Source: Methylobacterium dankookense
GTDB taxonomy: Bacteria > Pseudomonadota > Alphaproteobacteria > Rhizobiales > Beijerinckiaceae
Assembly: GCF_902141855.1 (NCBI RefSeq)
Contig: NZ_CABFVH010000050.1
Span: 1-35,117 of the forward strand
Direction of reading: 5' to 3'
DNA: 35,117 bases
Below, piece after piece: positions 1 to 8,580 of the stretch. Below the pieces are notes generated by a model. That model did not search any database and had not been told where the DNA came from. It worked only from the letters and a program-made list of their open reading frames with translations. Position 1 is the first letter of the stretch; every line of letters begins with the position of its first letter. The translations under genes and the position numbers were made by a program.

Positions 1-100
1 CGGCCGCACCAGAGGGCAGTCTGCGAGAACGAGGTTAGGGGGTCAGAATTGGACGCCGATCCCCCGCCTCAAGGGGTCAAAGTTGCACGCCGAAACACAC
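1..100. mobile_element. Terminal remnant of an IS21-like insertion sequence
   Basis: Two imperfect copies of a motif of about 18 bases lie in tandem: GGTCAGAATTGGACGCCGAT at 42-61 and GGTCAAAGTTGCACGCCGA at 75-93. Repeated sub-terminal motifs of this kind are typical of IS21-family ends, which finish in CA; the sequence reaches CACACA at about 95-100. The rest of the element lies outside the window, so istA/istB cannot be seen. Immediately to the right the reading frame of a histidine kinase starts in mid-domain, which fits insertion of the element into that gene. The family assignment comes from remembered end patterns, not from a search. Confidence 0.55.
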
Positions 101-2509
101 ACCGTCTTCCGGGACGGCGAGCCCGTGCGCTTCGTCGGCACCGTGCGCGACGTCACCGAGGCCCGTGCGGCCGAGGCGCGGGCGCAGCGGCTCGCCGCCC
201 TCGTGGAGCAATCGACCGACTTCATCGGCATCGCCGACGCGGCGGGTATGCCCGAATACGTCAACGAGGCCGGCCGCCGGCTGGTCGGGTTGGCGGGCCT
301 CGACGAGGCCTGCGCCCGCAACCTCGTGGATTACTTCGTCCCGGAGGACCAGGCGACCGTGCTGGGCCAGGCGCTTCCGGCCGTGCGGGAGGCCGGCTTC
401 TGGGGGGGCGACCTCGCGTTCCGCAACTTCGCCACCGGGGCTGCGGTCCCGATCCATTACACCATCTTCCCGGTCCGCGACGCGCAGGGGGCGCTCTCCG
501 GCTACGGGACGGTGACGCGCGACCTGACAGAGCGCCGGCGCCAGGACGCGTTCCGTACCGCGCTGATCGAGCTCGGCGACCGCTTCCAGGCTTGTGGCGA
601 CACCGCCGGGATGGCCTACGCGGCCGCCGAGGTCATGGCCCGCACCCTCGGCCTCGACCGGGCCGGGTACGGCACCGTCGACGGGACCCTCGACACCGTC
701 GAGATCGAGCGCGACTGGACGGCGCCCGGCGTCGCCAGCGTCGCGGGCCGTCATCGCCTCAGCGACTACGGCGAGGTCCGCGCCGGCCTCGCGGAGGGTC
801 GCGAGGTGGTGATCGCGGACGTGACCGTCGACCCGCGGACCGCCGGCGCCCCGGAGCATCTCCTGGGCATCGGCGTGCGTGCGCTGATCAACCTGCCGGT
901 GATGGAGCGCGGCCGCGTGGTGGCGCTGTTCTTCCTGCACGACCGGGACGTGCGTGACTGGCGGCCGGACAAGCTCGCCTTCGTGCGCGACGTCGCCGAG
1001 CGGACCCGGGCGGCCATCGAGCGCCTTCGTGCCGAGGCGAGCCGGCGCGAGAGCGAGGCGCAGTTCCGCGCCTTCGCCCAGGCGATGCCGAACCACGTCT
1101 GGGCCGCGACGACCGACGGCGCGCTCTACTGGTTCAACGAGCAGGTCTACGCCTATTGCGGCGCCCGCCCGGGCGAACTCGACGGGACGGCCTGGGCCGC
1201 CATCGTCCATCCCGACGACGTCGAGGCGGCCGGACGCGCCTGGGCCGATTCGCTCGCGACCGGCACTCCCTACGAGACCGAGTTCCGCATCCGGAGGGCC
1301 GACGGGACCTACCGGTGGTTCCTGGTGCGCGCGGAGCCGATCCACGGGGCCGACGGCGCCGTCGTCCGCTGGGTGGGCACGAACACCGACATCGAGGACC
1401 GGAGGCGCGCGGCGGCGCAGCTCCAGAGCCTGAACGAGAACCTTGAGCAGCAGGTCGAGGAGCGCACCCGCGACCGCGACCGGATGTGGCGCCTGTCGAC
1501 CGACGTGATGCTGGTGGCGCGCTTCGATGCGGTCATCGTGGCGGTCAACCCGGCCTGGACGACCCTGTTGGGCTGGTCGGAGGACGAGCTCGTCGGCCGC
1601 TCGTTCACGGACCTCCTGCACCCGAACGACGCAGCCTCCACCGCGGCGGCCGTGGGCGACCTCTCGGCTGGCGCGGTGATCCCGCGCTTCGAGAACCGCT
1701 ACCGGCACAGGGACGGCAGCTACCGCTGGCTGTCGTGGACGGCGGTGCCGGACGCGAGCTTCATCCACGCGGTGGGGCGCGATTTCACCGTAGAGAAGGA
1801 GGCCGCCGAGGCCCTAGCCAAGACCGAGGAGGCCCTGCGGCAGTCGCAGAAGATGGAGGCGGTCGGGCAGCTCACCGGCGGGCTGGCGCATGACTTCAAC
1901 AACCTGCTCGCCGGCATCTCGGGCTCTCTGGAGCTGATGCAGACCCGGATGTCGCAGGGGCGGATGGGCGACCTCGACCGCTACATGACCGTGGCGCAGG
2001 GCGCGGCCAAGCGTGCCGCCGCCCTCACGCACCGGCTCCTCGCGTTCTCGCGGCGCCAGACCCTCGACCCCAAGCCCACCAACGTGAACCGCCTCGTCCA
2101 CGACATGGAGGAACTCGTCCGGCGCACGGTCGGGCCCGGCATCCACCTGGAAGTGGTCGGCCTCTCGGGCGTGTGGCCGGCCTTGATCGACCCCGGCCAA
2201 CTGGAGAACGCGCTGCTGAACCTGTGCATCAACGCTCGCGACGCCATGCCGGACGGCGGCCGCATCACCATCGAGACCGCCAACAAGTGGATCGACGACG
2301 CCGGCTCGCGCCGGCACGACCTGCCGCCCGGGCAGTACCTCAGCGTCTGCGTGACCGACACCGGCACCGGCATGACGCCGGACATCATCGACAAGGTGTT
2401 CGAGCCGTTCTTCACGACCAAGCCTACGGGCCAGGGGACGGGCCTCGGCCTGTCGATGGTCTACGGCTTCGCGCGGCAGTCCGGGGGCCAGGTCCGGATC
2501 TACTCCTAA
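83..2509 (+). CDS. PAS/GAF hybrid histidine kinase, 5'-truncated and cut short by an in-frame stop
   Basis: This is the sensor-kinase part of a two-component phosphorelay. The first in-frame start is a TTG inside the IS-like end, so the true N-terminus is missing and the protein enters at the tail of a PAS/PAC unit (VRFVGTVRDVTEA). Then follow a PAS domain (about residues 40-150), a GAF domain (about 155-315), a PAS_3 domain (about 325-450), a short coiled coil, another PAS (about 475-575), a HisKA H-box (GLAHDFNNLL, His603 in this numbering) and a HATPase with N-box NLCINARDAMP and G-boxes DTGTGM and GTGLGLSM. It stops at TAA 2507-2509 just after RIYS. In this family the frame normally continues as EVGQGTTVCLYLPR and then into a receiver domain. 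Exactly that text continues in the same frame after the stop, so the gene is broken. It is probably non-functional, or yields a kinase without its receiver. Confidence 0.85.
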   Translation: MHAETHTVFRDGEPVRFVGTVRDVTEARAAEARAQRLAALVEQSTDFIGIADAAGMPEYVNEAGRRLVGLAGLDEACARNLVDYFVPEDQATVLGQALPAVREAGFWGGDLAFRNFATGAAVPIHYTIFPVRDAQGALSGYGTVTRDLTERRRQDAFRTALIELGDRFQACGDTAGMAYAAAEVMARTLGLDRAGYGTVDGTLDTVEIERDWTAPGVASVAGRHRLSDYGEVRAGLAEGREVVIADVTVDPRTAGAPEHLLGIGVRALINLPVMERGRVVALFFLHDRDVRDWRPDKLAFVRDVAERTRAAIERLRAEASRRESEAQFRAFAQAMPNHVWAATTDGALYWFNEQVYAYCGARPGELDGTAWAAIVHPDDVEAAGRAWADSLATGTPYETEFRIRRADGTYRWFLVRAEPIHGADGAVVRWVGTNTDIEDRRRAAAQLQSLNENLEQQVEERTRDRDRMWRLSTDVMLVARFDAVIVAVNPAWTTLLGWSEDELVGRSFTDLLHPNDAASTAAAVGDLSAGAVIPRFENRYRHRDGSYRWLSWTAVPDASFIHAVGRDFTVEKEAAEALAKTEEALRQSQKMEAVGQLTGGLAHDFNNLLAGISGSLELMQTRMSQGRMGDLDRYMTVAQGAAKRAAALTHRLLAFSRRQTLDPKPTNVNRLVHDMEELVRRTVGPGIHLEVVGLSGVWPALIDPGQLENALLNLCINARDAMPDGGRITIETANKWIDDAGSRRHDLPPGQYLSVCVTDTGTGMTPDIIDKVFEPFFTTKPTGQGTGLGLSMVYGFARQSGGQVRIYS

Positions 2510-2575
2510 GTCGGCCAGGGCACCACGGTCTGCCTCTACCTGCCGCGCCACTACGGCGAGACCGACGAGGACGAC

Positions 2576-2983
2576 GTGGCGCGCAGGCTTGCGGAGGTGG
2601 GGCCCGCCGGACAGGGCGAGACCGTGCTGATCGTCGACGACGAGCCTTCGGTTCGCATGCTCGTGACCGAGGTGCTTGAGGATCTCGGTTACACCGCCAT
2701 CGAGGCGGCCGACAGCGTCGCCGGCTTGAAGGTCCTGCAATCGGACGTGCGCATCGACCTGCTCGTGACCGACGTGGGGCTGCCGGGGGGCATGAACGGC
2801 CGGCAGATGGCCGATGCCGGCCGCGAGCGACGGCCCGACCTGAAGGTGCTGTTCATCACCGCCTACGCCGAGAACGCGGTCCTCGGGAGCGGGCACCTGC
2901 ACCCCGGCATGCAGGTCCTGACGAAGCCGTTCGTGCTGGAGACGCTCGCCAGCCGCATCAAGGACCTGATCGCCGAGACGTAG
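2576..2983 (+). CDS. Detached receiver domain of the broken hybrid kinase
   Basis: This CheY-like receiver starts at a GTG with GAGG five bases upstream and lies in the same frame as the kinase before it. Visible features are the acidic pocket in VLIVDDEPSVRM, the phospho-acceptor Asp in LLVTDVGLPGG (codon 2773-2775), the Thr-equivalent in LFITAYAE and the conserved Lys in VLTKPF. The reading frame is open from 2510, directly after the TAA that ends the kinase, so this is the C-terminal receiver of the original hybrid protein and not an independent gene. It could be translated by re-initiation at the GTG, giving a free 135-residue receiver, but nothing in the sequence proves that. Confidence 0.7.
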   Translation: MARRLAEVGPAGQGETVLIVDDEPSVRMLVTEVLEDLGYTAIEAADSVAGLKVLQSDVRIDLLVTDVGLPGGMNGRQMADAGRERRPDLKVLFITAYAENAVLGSGHLHPGMQVLTKPFVLETLASRIKDLIAET

Positions 2984-3302
2984 GAGCGCGGGGCTGCAGC
3001 GGCACGCCGACCAGGCCGTCACCCGCAATAGCGGGCGCGTGGCCGCCACAACGCCGCGCTTCAAGGTGTGCCCGTCCCCGCTGCCGACCGCCTCGGGAAG
3101 CCGACCGCGTCGGAGCCACGATTGGCGACGAAGGAGGCGACCTGTTGATACCGCGGGCGGCACGCAGACGGTCCGTATTTGTACGCCGAGCGGGCGGACA
3201 AACGCCGAGTTAGATCTTGCGAAGTATCCGGCGCTTCCCGACAACCTCGTTGGGTTAAATTTATTTGAATTTTAGGCAGTATATGATCATATTGGTCTCT
3301 TG
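2984..3302. other. Intergenic stretch, AT-rich at its right end
   Basis: I see no convincing gene here. The stretch 3225-3300 is clearly richer in A and T than its surroundings (for example TTAAATTTATTTGAATTTTA near 3254-3273). It lies just past the stop of the small minus-strand gene at 3303-3617. It could be a terminator region or imported DNA; no clean stem followed by a T run was found. Confidence 0.4.
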
Positions 3303-3617
3303 TTACCAAAGATCTTCCTCGTCGAGACGCTGCCGGGTCGTAACATGGAGCCGCAAACTGTCCGATAGCTCGCCGCGGACCAAGGCGAGGTCCCCGAGTT
3401 CGTCGAACGCGACGTCGAGCAGTTCGGGACCCATCACCTCCACGAAGGCTCCTTGGGTCTCCTCATCGTCTCCGATGGAGCCGACGACGCGGTCTGATAC
3501 CGCCCTCAGCCTGCCCAACCGTTCCCTGGTCGGCGGAAGGCGCCGGCGTGTCGCCCTTCCGGTTGAGCTTGACGGAGCCTTATCCTGCTCAACGTCGCGC
3601 GGACTCGCGTGCCTCAT
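3303..3617 (-). CDS. Small hypothetical protein, 104 aa
   Basis: I do not recognise the family. The protein has a basic, serine/arginine-rich N-terminal third followed by an acidic, leucine-rich C-terminal half (EVMGPELLDVAFDELGDLAL) that looks like regular amphipathic helix. The ATG at 3615-3617 is preceded by GGGAGCGAG a few bases upstream, a plausible ribosome binding site. No neighbour on the same strand is close enough to form an operon. The length, start context and natural-looking second half argue for a real gene; lack of recognised homology argues for caution. Confidence 0.45.
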   Translation of the reverse strand: MRHASPRDVEQDKAPSSSTGRATRRRLPPTRERLGRLRAVSDRVVGSIGDDEETQGAFVEVMGPELLDVAFDELGDLALVRGELSDSLRLHVTTRQRLDEEDLW

Positions 3618-4359
3618 CGTCTCGCTCCCGTTGCTAGAGTGCGCTTCGTGTCTGGGGACCCGGAGTTGTTAACCGTCTGGCACCAATCGCGGCCATGTCC
3701 TCGCGGTCGGTGCAGTTGATCTGCAGGGCGGGGCCGCCAAGCCCCGTCGGTACTTGGCGGCATAAGATTTTTTATATCACCAGTATATTTTACCGCCGAT
3801 CCACCTGCTTGGCCAGCACGCCCACCGCGTCGGACCAGGGTGGCCGTGTGGACCTGTGGATTGCGGGAACTTCGGTAACGAGAGTTCGGCAAGGACACGG
3901 CAAGACCGACGACAAGCACAGGGCGAGTGCGTTCAGGGACGGTCTTGGGCCCATCGGTCCCAACGTCATTTTAGTCGGCGGCTTTGCTTTCGCTCCTCGG
4001 GAGCAAGCCGATTGCTCCGAGCCTAGCCGCCCTGCAAGCGCCGTGAATCCCCTTCGCGGGTTGCTTGGTACGGGTCGAAGCCGACGCCCTGGACACTTGC
4101 CAGTACCGACGTAGCATTCGCAACAGGGGACTGGGACGACAAGGTCTGAGGTGGCGCTCGCGGATATCCCAAGTCAGGTGGCGGTTCCACGACCTCGTAA
4201 CGCGCCATACCGCTTCCGCATCGACCGTTGAGGTTCGTCGGGAGCGGGAACGGTCTCCCGAAACTGGAGAGGCTACCTTCGGCACCGCCTGCGGTCGCGA
4301 TGCCCTTTCGTCCGGTCGGTCGCCGCACATGGCGACGAGTTCCGGATCGGCACCCGATA

Positions 4360-4387
4360 TTGCAGTTATATATACTTACGGTATAAT
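4360..4387 (+). promoter_or_regulatory. Candidate sigma-70 type promoter in an AT-rich patch
   Basis: A perfect TATAAT lies at 4382-4387, with TTGCAG at 4360-4365 as a weak -35 and a 16-base spacer made of TA-rich sequence. It points toward the small candidate gene at 4517 and, further on, the recombinase at 5083. The -10 match is exact but the -35 matches only at TTG. Confidence 0.3.
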
Positions 4388-4516
4388 TGGCGACTTCATC
4401 TACATTTCGTCAATGCGGCGCGGCCGTCCCGGAAGGGGCGACCGACGCGCGTGTCTCGTACGCCTGCCGCCATGCGCGATCCGGGGGCATTTTCAATGGA
4501 ACAGGGAGAGCGGACG

Positions 4517-4819
4517 ATGTCGTTCGGCATCCGGAGGTTTCGAAGCGAAGCGTCGAGTTCAGGACGGCCGCTCACGGTTTTAGACGCTCTGTTCGAGGGC
4601 TTGGTGGGGATGGCCGCCGAACGGTCGGATGCCCAAAGGCTGGACGCGGGCGGACAGGATAGGAAAGTTGCCGGTCGGGACTTGTACGCGGGCGACCTGG
4701 AATTAGATGTCGCCGTGACGCGAAATGCTCCGGCCAGGATGCGAAAATCACGTCGCGATGGTGCAGCGGAGACCCGGCCCCGTGGACGGGAGAGACGAAA
4801 ATCACGGCCAAGCGCCTGA
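4517..4819 (+). CDS. Possible small hypothetical protein, 100 aa
   Basis: The ATG at 4517 follows AGGGAGAGCGG, a reasonable ribosome binding site, and the frame runs 100 codons from MSFGIRRFRSEASSSG to RKSRPSA. The first two thirds contain an acidic/leucine-rich stretch (LTVLDALFEGLVGMAAE) that looks protein-like. The last third is arginine-rich and reads like non-coding high-GC sequence. No family is recognised. It may be a remnant. Confidence 0.22.
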   Translation: MSFGIRRFRSEASSSGRPLTVLDALFEGLVGMAAERSDAQRLDAGGQDRKVAGRDLYAGDLELDVAVTRNAPARMRKSRRDGAAETRPRGRERRKSRPSA

Positions 4820-5082
4820 AGTCGCGTCTCGGCGGGAGCGAGCCGAAGCGTACGGTACGTCGCGCGGCATGGATTCGAACGCCGGTCGCTACCGGAATGT
4901 CTGCAAGGATGACCGCCTGCGACCCGGCTATGCGCGTCGAGGAGAACGTGACGGTCGCGGGCGAAGTCGAACGAAGGCCATCCGGCGCACCGAGATGGAC
5001 GTAAAGCGAACCCGCGCACGTCCCGGCTATCGCATCCTCAGGCAAGCAATTCTTCCTTCTCTTCGCATGGAGCGGCGTTGCG

Positions 5083-7671
5083 ATGGCCCACGGTGAACGG
5101 ACGACCGACCTGATGCCTGGCGCCGTAGATCTGCGGCAAGTGGTCGATACGACGGCATTGTGCCCTCTGGACCGGTTGGCCCTTCGACGGAACCTGGATG
5201 TCGAACGCCGTGACGGCTTCGGCCCGCCGGACAAGCTTGTGCCCGTGGGCCTCTACGCTCGCTACTCCTCGAATAAGCAGAAGGAGATGAGCATCGAGCG
5301 CCAGGTCAAGGTTGTAACCGCTTACATGAGGAAGCTCGGTTACGCGATTTACGTGCTGTATGACGACCCTGCTCGAAGCGCCCGATCCATGCGTGATCGT
5401 GAAAGCCTGCAGCGTTTGCTCGAAGACTGTCGGTCCGGCAAGATAAAAGTCATCATGGTTGAGGACTTTGACCGGTGGTCACGCGAAACTTACGATGCGG
5501 TCGAAGTATGCGAGGAATTGAATGAGCTTGGCGTGGAATTTCATAGCGCCGGCGACTTCAAGGCACTCAACAAGAAGGAAGTCATCGAAGCGGCGCTCAA
5601 GGCCGAGGCGGATCGGGACCGTCGCACCCTGATCATGGGCATGGGCAGGTTCCAGCACGCTGCCCAGGGCGGTGCCCATTCCGGTGCGTTCTTCGGATAC
5701 CGGTACGGCGAAGAAAGGGGCTTCCTCGTGCGTCACCCCGAGGAAGAGAAGACCATATTTTCAATCTTTGAAATGGCAGCCGCGGGAATTTCCTACCGAA
5801 ACATCGGCCGGATCATGAAGGAACGCGGGGTTGCAGGACCTACAAAGGATTGCAGATGGACGAAATCGACCGTTGCGAATGTTTTGGGCCAGTTGGCCTA
5901 TACGGGTAGATGGTACTATCCATTTACCTTGAATACGTTCGACCGAAAGTCGGGGAAGGTCACCGTTCAGCGTCGGCATCCGAGCGAGATGACGCGCAAC
6001 TACTTCGAGCATCTTCGAATTGTGCCGGACGATCTGTTCTTCGCTGTCAACGAGAAGCGACGCCCCCGGGGGAAGCAGAAGTTCGAGCACAGCCACTTCT
6101 TGGCCGGAAAGGCGACGTGCGACTGCGCCGGGGTCGAAGGCCAGCGGTTCACCTTGGGTGGTCGACAGCTAACCTGCAACGTCTGGTCGGACGGGGGCTG
6201 CTGCCCGGCGAGGCGTCACTCTGTTATGCACGAGACCGTGGAGCGCGCCGTCCTCACAGCCGTCTGCGGCAAGCTGCGGTCCTTCGTCGGCGAGGAGGAT
6301 TTCGCGGCTGCCGTCGACCGCTCGCTGCGTGAGGCTTCCGCGGCGCGGCGTGCCGCCCGTGCGGATGTTGAGCGTAAGATTGCGGTCACGCGCGAACAGC
6401 TTCGCCGGGCGCTCGTCAAGGAGCTTGAATCGACCTACCCATCCGACCTGTTGTCCGAGGAGAGGAGCCGGCTGACGGGGGAGCTCGCAGACCTTCAGGC
6501 CCGTTCGGCGGGCCTCGCCGAACTGCCCGAGGTGGACGAAGCCGGTGAGAGGCTTCGAACGCTATCCGCCACGCTGGATCACCTCATCGAGCGGGTGCCA
6601 TTCAGGGCCTTTACGGAGGCGGAGGCGAAGGTCTCCGCCGCCCTTGCCCGCCTCGTCCAGCGGGTGGTGGTCATGCGGGATGGCCGGCTGGCGGGGACCT
6701 TGGGCCTGGCCATCCACCTGGACTTCTTGGCGTTCCTGCAGGAGGACGGGAGCTGCGGCTCGCCCGGTGTTGGCTTGGACGTGATCCATGTCGATGTCGA
6801 GCAGCCGATGGGACGCCATGTCCGCCTTCGCGAAGACGCCGAGCGGCTTATGGCAAGTGGAGGTTATCGGATCGACGACACGCGTTGGGCCCTCGTCGCC
6901 AAGCACCTCCCGGACGTCACGGGCCACAGGAATGACTCGCGCCACATCTCGATGCGGGCCCTGGTCGACGCCCTCCTGCTCCGGCTCCGGACGGGCCTGC
7001 CTTTGCTGTCGGCGGCGTTCGGCGACGCGCCGGAGATGCGGCGCGCACTCTCGCGGTTCGTCTATGCTGCGGGGGACCAGATCCTGATTGACCTCCTTCG
7101 CGAGGCGGACCCGTCCTTCGTGGCCGGACTGGACCTCGGTCCGGTCGAGGCCGCGCGGGCGCGCTGGAAGGTTGGCGGTGATGATTGGCGCAAGCGCAGG
7201 GGGCCGGCCGCACGCTTCCACGCCCTGGATGGCCAGGATGCGCTGACCGACGAGCAATGGCTGGCCTCGAAGCCGCTGTTGCATTCGTCCATCGAGATCT
7301 CGTTCAAGGGCACGCCGGGCATTCCCGGCCGGCTGCTGCTGGAGGCGGTGATCCTGGCGCTGCGGACCGGCCTCTCATGGCGCAGGATGCCGGAGCGGTT
7401 CAGTGATGAACGGAACCTCGTGAATTCCGTGCGCCGGCTGGTCCGCAGCGGAAGTTGGGACCGGTTGTTGGAGCTATGGGCGCTGCGCTTCCCTGAGCTT
7501 CTCGACGGCTTGGATGTCGGGCGCTTGGCCAATATGCTTCGGGGTTCGGCGCAGTGGCGTGGCCCGTCCCCCAGGCGCTCGCGCTACGCCAGGAACGGCG
7601 GCGTGGCCCCGGCCGTCCATCGAGCGCGCCGACGCAAGTCGCCTGCCGGGCGGAAGAGGGACGCGGCCTAG
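5083..7671 (+). CDS. Large serine recombinase with two C-terminal transposase-like (DUF4096) domains
   Basis: This is a site-specific DNA recombinase of the large serine family, which cuts and rejoins DNA through a 5' phosphoserine. After about 50 extra residues the resolvase domain begins at VGLYARYSSNKQ; Ser62 is the likely nucleophile, and RQ and R(D/S)R-type arginines follow. A Recombinase domain (about 200-330), a zinc-ribbon-like stretch with Cys pairs (CDC, CNVWSDGGCC, about 345-385) and a coiled coil (about 395-500) come next. After a linker, residues about 590-690 (DDTRWALVAKHLP ... LRLRTGLPLLSAAFGD) and about 718-800 (LTDEQWLASKPLL ... LALRTGLSWRRMPERF) both resemble the helical N-terminal DUF4096 domain of IS5/IS1182-type transposases. 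At 862 residues it is longer than most relatives. ATG 5083 has GGAG ten bases upstream. It may mobilise the surrounding accessory DNA; its attachment sites were not found. Confidence 0.85.
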   Translation: MAHGERTTDLMPGAVDLRQVVDTTALCPLDRLALRRNLDVERRDGFGPPDKLVPVGLYARYSSNKQKEMSIERQVKVVTAYMRKLGYAIYVLYDDPARSARSMRDRESLQRLLEDCRSGKIKVIMVEDFDRWSRETYDAVEVCEELNELGVEFHSAGDFKALNKKEVIEAALKAEADRDRRTLIMGMGRFQHAAQGGAHSGAFFGYRYGEERGFLVRHPEEEKTIFSIFEMAAAGISYRNIGRIMKERGVAGPTKDCRWTKSTVANVLGQLAYTGRWYYPFTLNTFDRKSGKVTVQRRHPSEMTRNYFEHLRIVPDDLFFAVNEKRRPRGKQKFEHSHFLAGKATCDCAGVEGQRFTLGGRQLTCNVWSDGGCCPARRHSVMHETVERAVLTAVCGKLRSFVGEEDFAAAVDRSLREASAARRAARADVERKIAVTREQLRRALVKELESTYPSDLLSEERSRLTGELADLQARSAGLAELPEVDEAGERLRTLSATLDHLIERVPFRAFTEAEAKVSAALARLVQRVVVMRDGRLAGTLGLAIHLDFLAFLQEDGSCGSPGVGLDVIHVDVEQPMGRHVRLREDAERLMASGGYRIDDTRWALVAKHLPDVTGHRNDSRHISMRALVDALLLRLRTGLPLLSAAFGDAPEMRRALSRFVYAAGDQILIDLLREADPSFVAGLDLGPVEAARARWKVGGDDWRKRRGPAARFHALDGQDALTDEQWLASKPLLHSSIEISFKGTPGIPGRLLLEAVILALRTGLSWRRMPERFSDERNLVNSVRRLVRSGSWDRLLELWALRFPELLDGLDVGRLANMLRGSAQWRGPSPRRSRYARNGGVAPAVHRARRRKSPAGRKRDAA

Positions 7672-7838
7672 GCGCCGCCAGCCGTGTTCTTGGACGGCGA
7701 GCGTCAAGGACCTGGACGTTGGGCGCCGGAACGAATGCAGAGAGCGCTCGATGGCGATGGGCCATCGCGCGTGCTGGTCGCGGCGTCCCGGTCGCTCTCC
7801 TGCGTACGCCTCCGGGCGAAAGGGCACGCGGCCAGCCT

Positions 7839-8276
7839 TCAGCTCCTGTAGGCGACCAGGATCGTGCCGGCCGCTATCAGGCCGACGCCCAACCAGTTGG
7901 GGACGGTCAGGCGTTCTCCGAGGAAGATGGTCGCGAAGACCGCCACCAGGACGACGCTCAACTTGTCGATGGGCGCCACGCGGGCGGCATCCCCGAGCTT
8001 CAGGGCGCGGAAGTAGCAGAGCCACGATCCACCGGTGGCGAGCCCCGATAGGACAAGAAACAGGTATGTTCGTCCCGAAACTGAATCGAGCGGTTGCCAT
8101 TGGCCCGTGCCGGCCAGAAGCGCGCCGAGGACGCACAGGATCACCACCGTGCGGATGAAGGTGGCGAAGTCCGAGTTAATGTTCTCTATCCCGATCTTGG
8201 CACAGATCGCCGTCAGCGCGGCAAATGCCGCCGAGAGCAATGCCCAGAACTGCCAGGAGGCCAGCATGGCTTTCAT
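7839..8276 (-). CDS. Half-size EamA/DMT family transporter
   Basis: This is a small membrane protein of the drug/metabolite transporter superfamily, carrying a single EamA repeat (145 aa from the chosen start) where full-size members have two. About four hydrophobic segments are visible: WQFWALLSAAFAALTAI, FIRTVVILCVLGALLAG, YLFLVLSGLATGGSWLCYF and LSVVLVAVFATIFLGE, then a final LGVGLIAAGTILVAY. Half-size members are expected to act as dimers in the inner membrane; the substrate is unknown. The frame also opens at TTG 8288 and ATG 8282, but GGAG sits six bases before the ATG at 8276, so that start is preferred. It stands alone, converging on the recombinase gene. Confidence 0.8.
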   Translation of the reverse strand: MKAMLASWQFWALLSAAFAALTAICAKIGIENINSDFATFIRTVVILCVLGALLAGTGQWQPLDSVSGRTYLFLVLSGLATGGSWLCYFRALKLGDAARVAPIDKLSVVLVAVFATIFLGERLTVPNWLGVGLIAAGTILVAYRS

Positions 8277-8580
8277 GGGCATCTCCAAAAGTCGAGACCG
8301 AAAGGGATCGTGACGAACAGCCGCCGAACCGAGTAGCAGGCAACGCTGTTCGACGGATTTATGCGGACGCCGAAGATGTACGGCGCCGTGGCGATGCCGC
8401 GCCCCGGCAAGATGGAGCGGGGCAAGGCTGCCGCCTCAGCATTCCGCCGGCACCGGGAGGGAGGCCGCACCGGCCGGCCCGACCCTTCGGCATCGGTGAA
8501 GCCCTTACGCATCAGGGGTTGAGGTGGGCCGGGAGCGGGAAGGGATCATGGGTCGCTCGCTTAAACCGGGCGACGGGTTG
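8277..8580. other. Intergenic stretch with no recognised feature
   Basis: The stretch separates the EamA gene start from the dGTPase stop, both on the minus strand. I see no gene, tRNA or clear terminator in it. Confidence 0.35.

Larger units (their letters stand above)
3618..5082. other. Gene-poor region of about 1.5 kb upstream of the recombinase
   Basis: No convincing long gene could be identified. Open frames are short, overlap one another on both strands and lack family signatures. AT-rich patches occur at 3765-3795 and 4355-4400, unlike the surrounding high-GC sequence. One small candidate gene (4517-4819) and one promoter-like site lie inside and are listed separately. A short motif, GACGAAAATCACG, or a close variant of it, occurs twice (around 4740 and 4795). 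The region resembles the left flank of a mobile element carrying the recombinase that follows. Confidence 0.4.

Noticed and set aside
77..1768. Long minus-strand open frame opposite the histidine kinase
   Set aside because: It mirrors high-GC codon bias of the real gene; the translation is Arg/Val/Gly-rich with no domain, whereas the plus strand gives clear PAS/GAF motifs.
4865..4895. GGATTCGAACGCCGG, similar to a tRNA T arm or an attachment site copy of tRNA-Ala
   Set aside because: The match to the tRNA is only about ten bases and the flanks do not fold into a tRNA.
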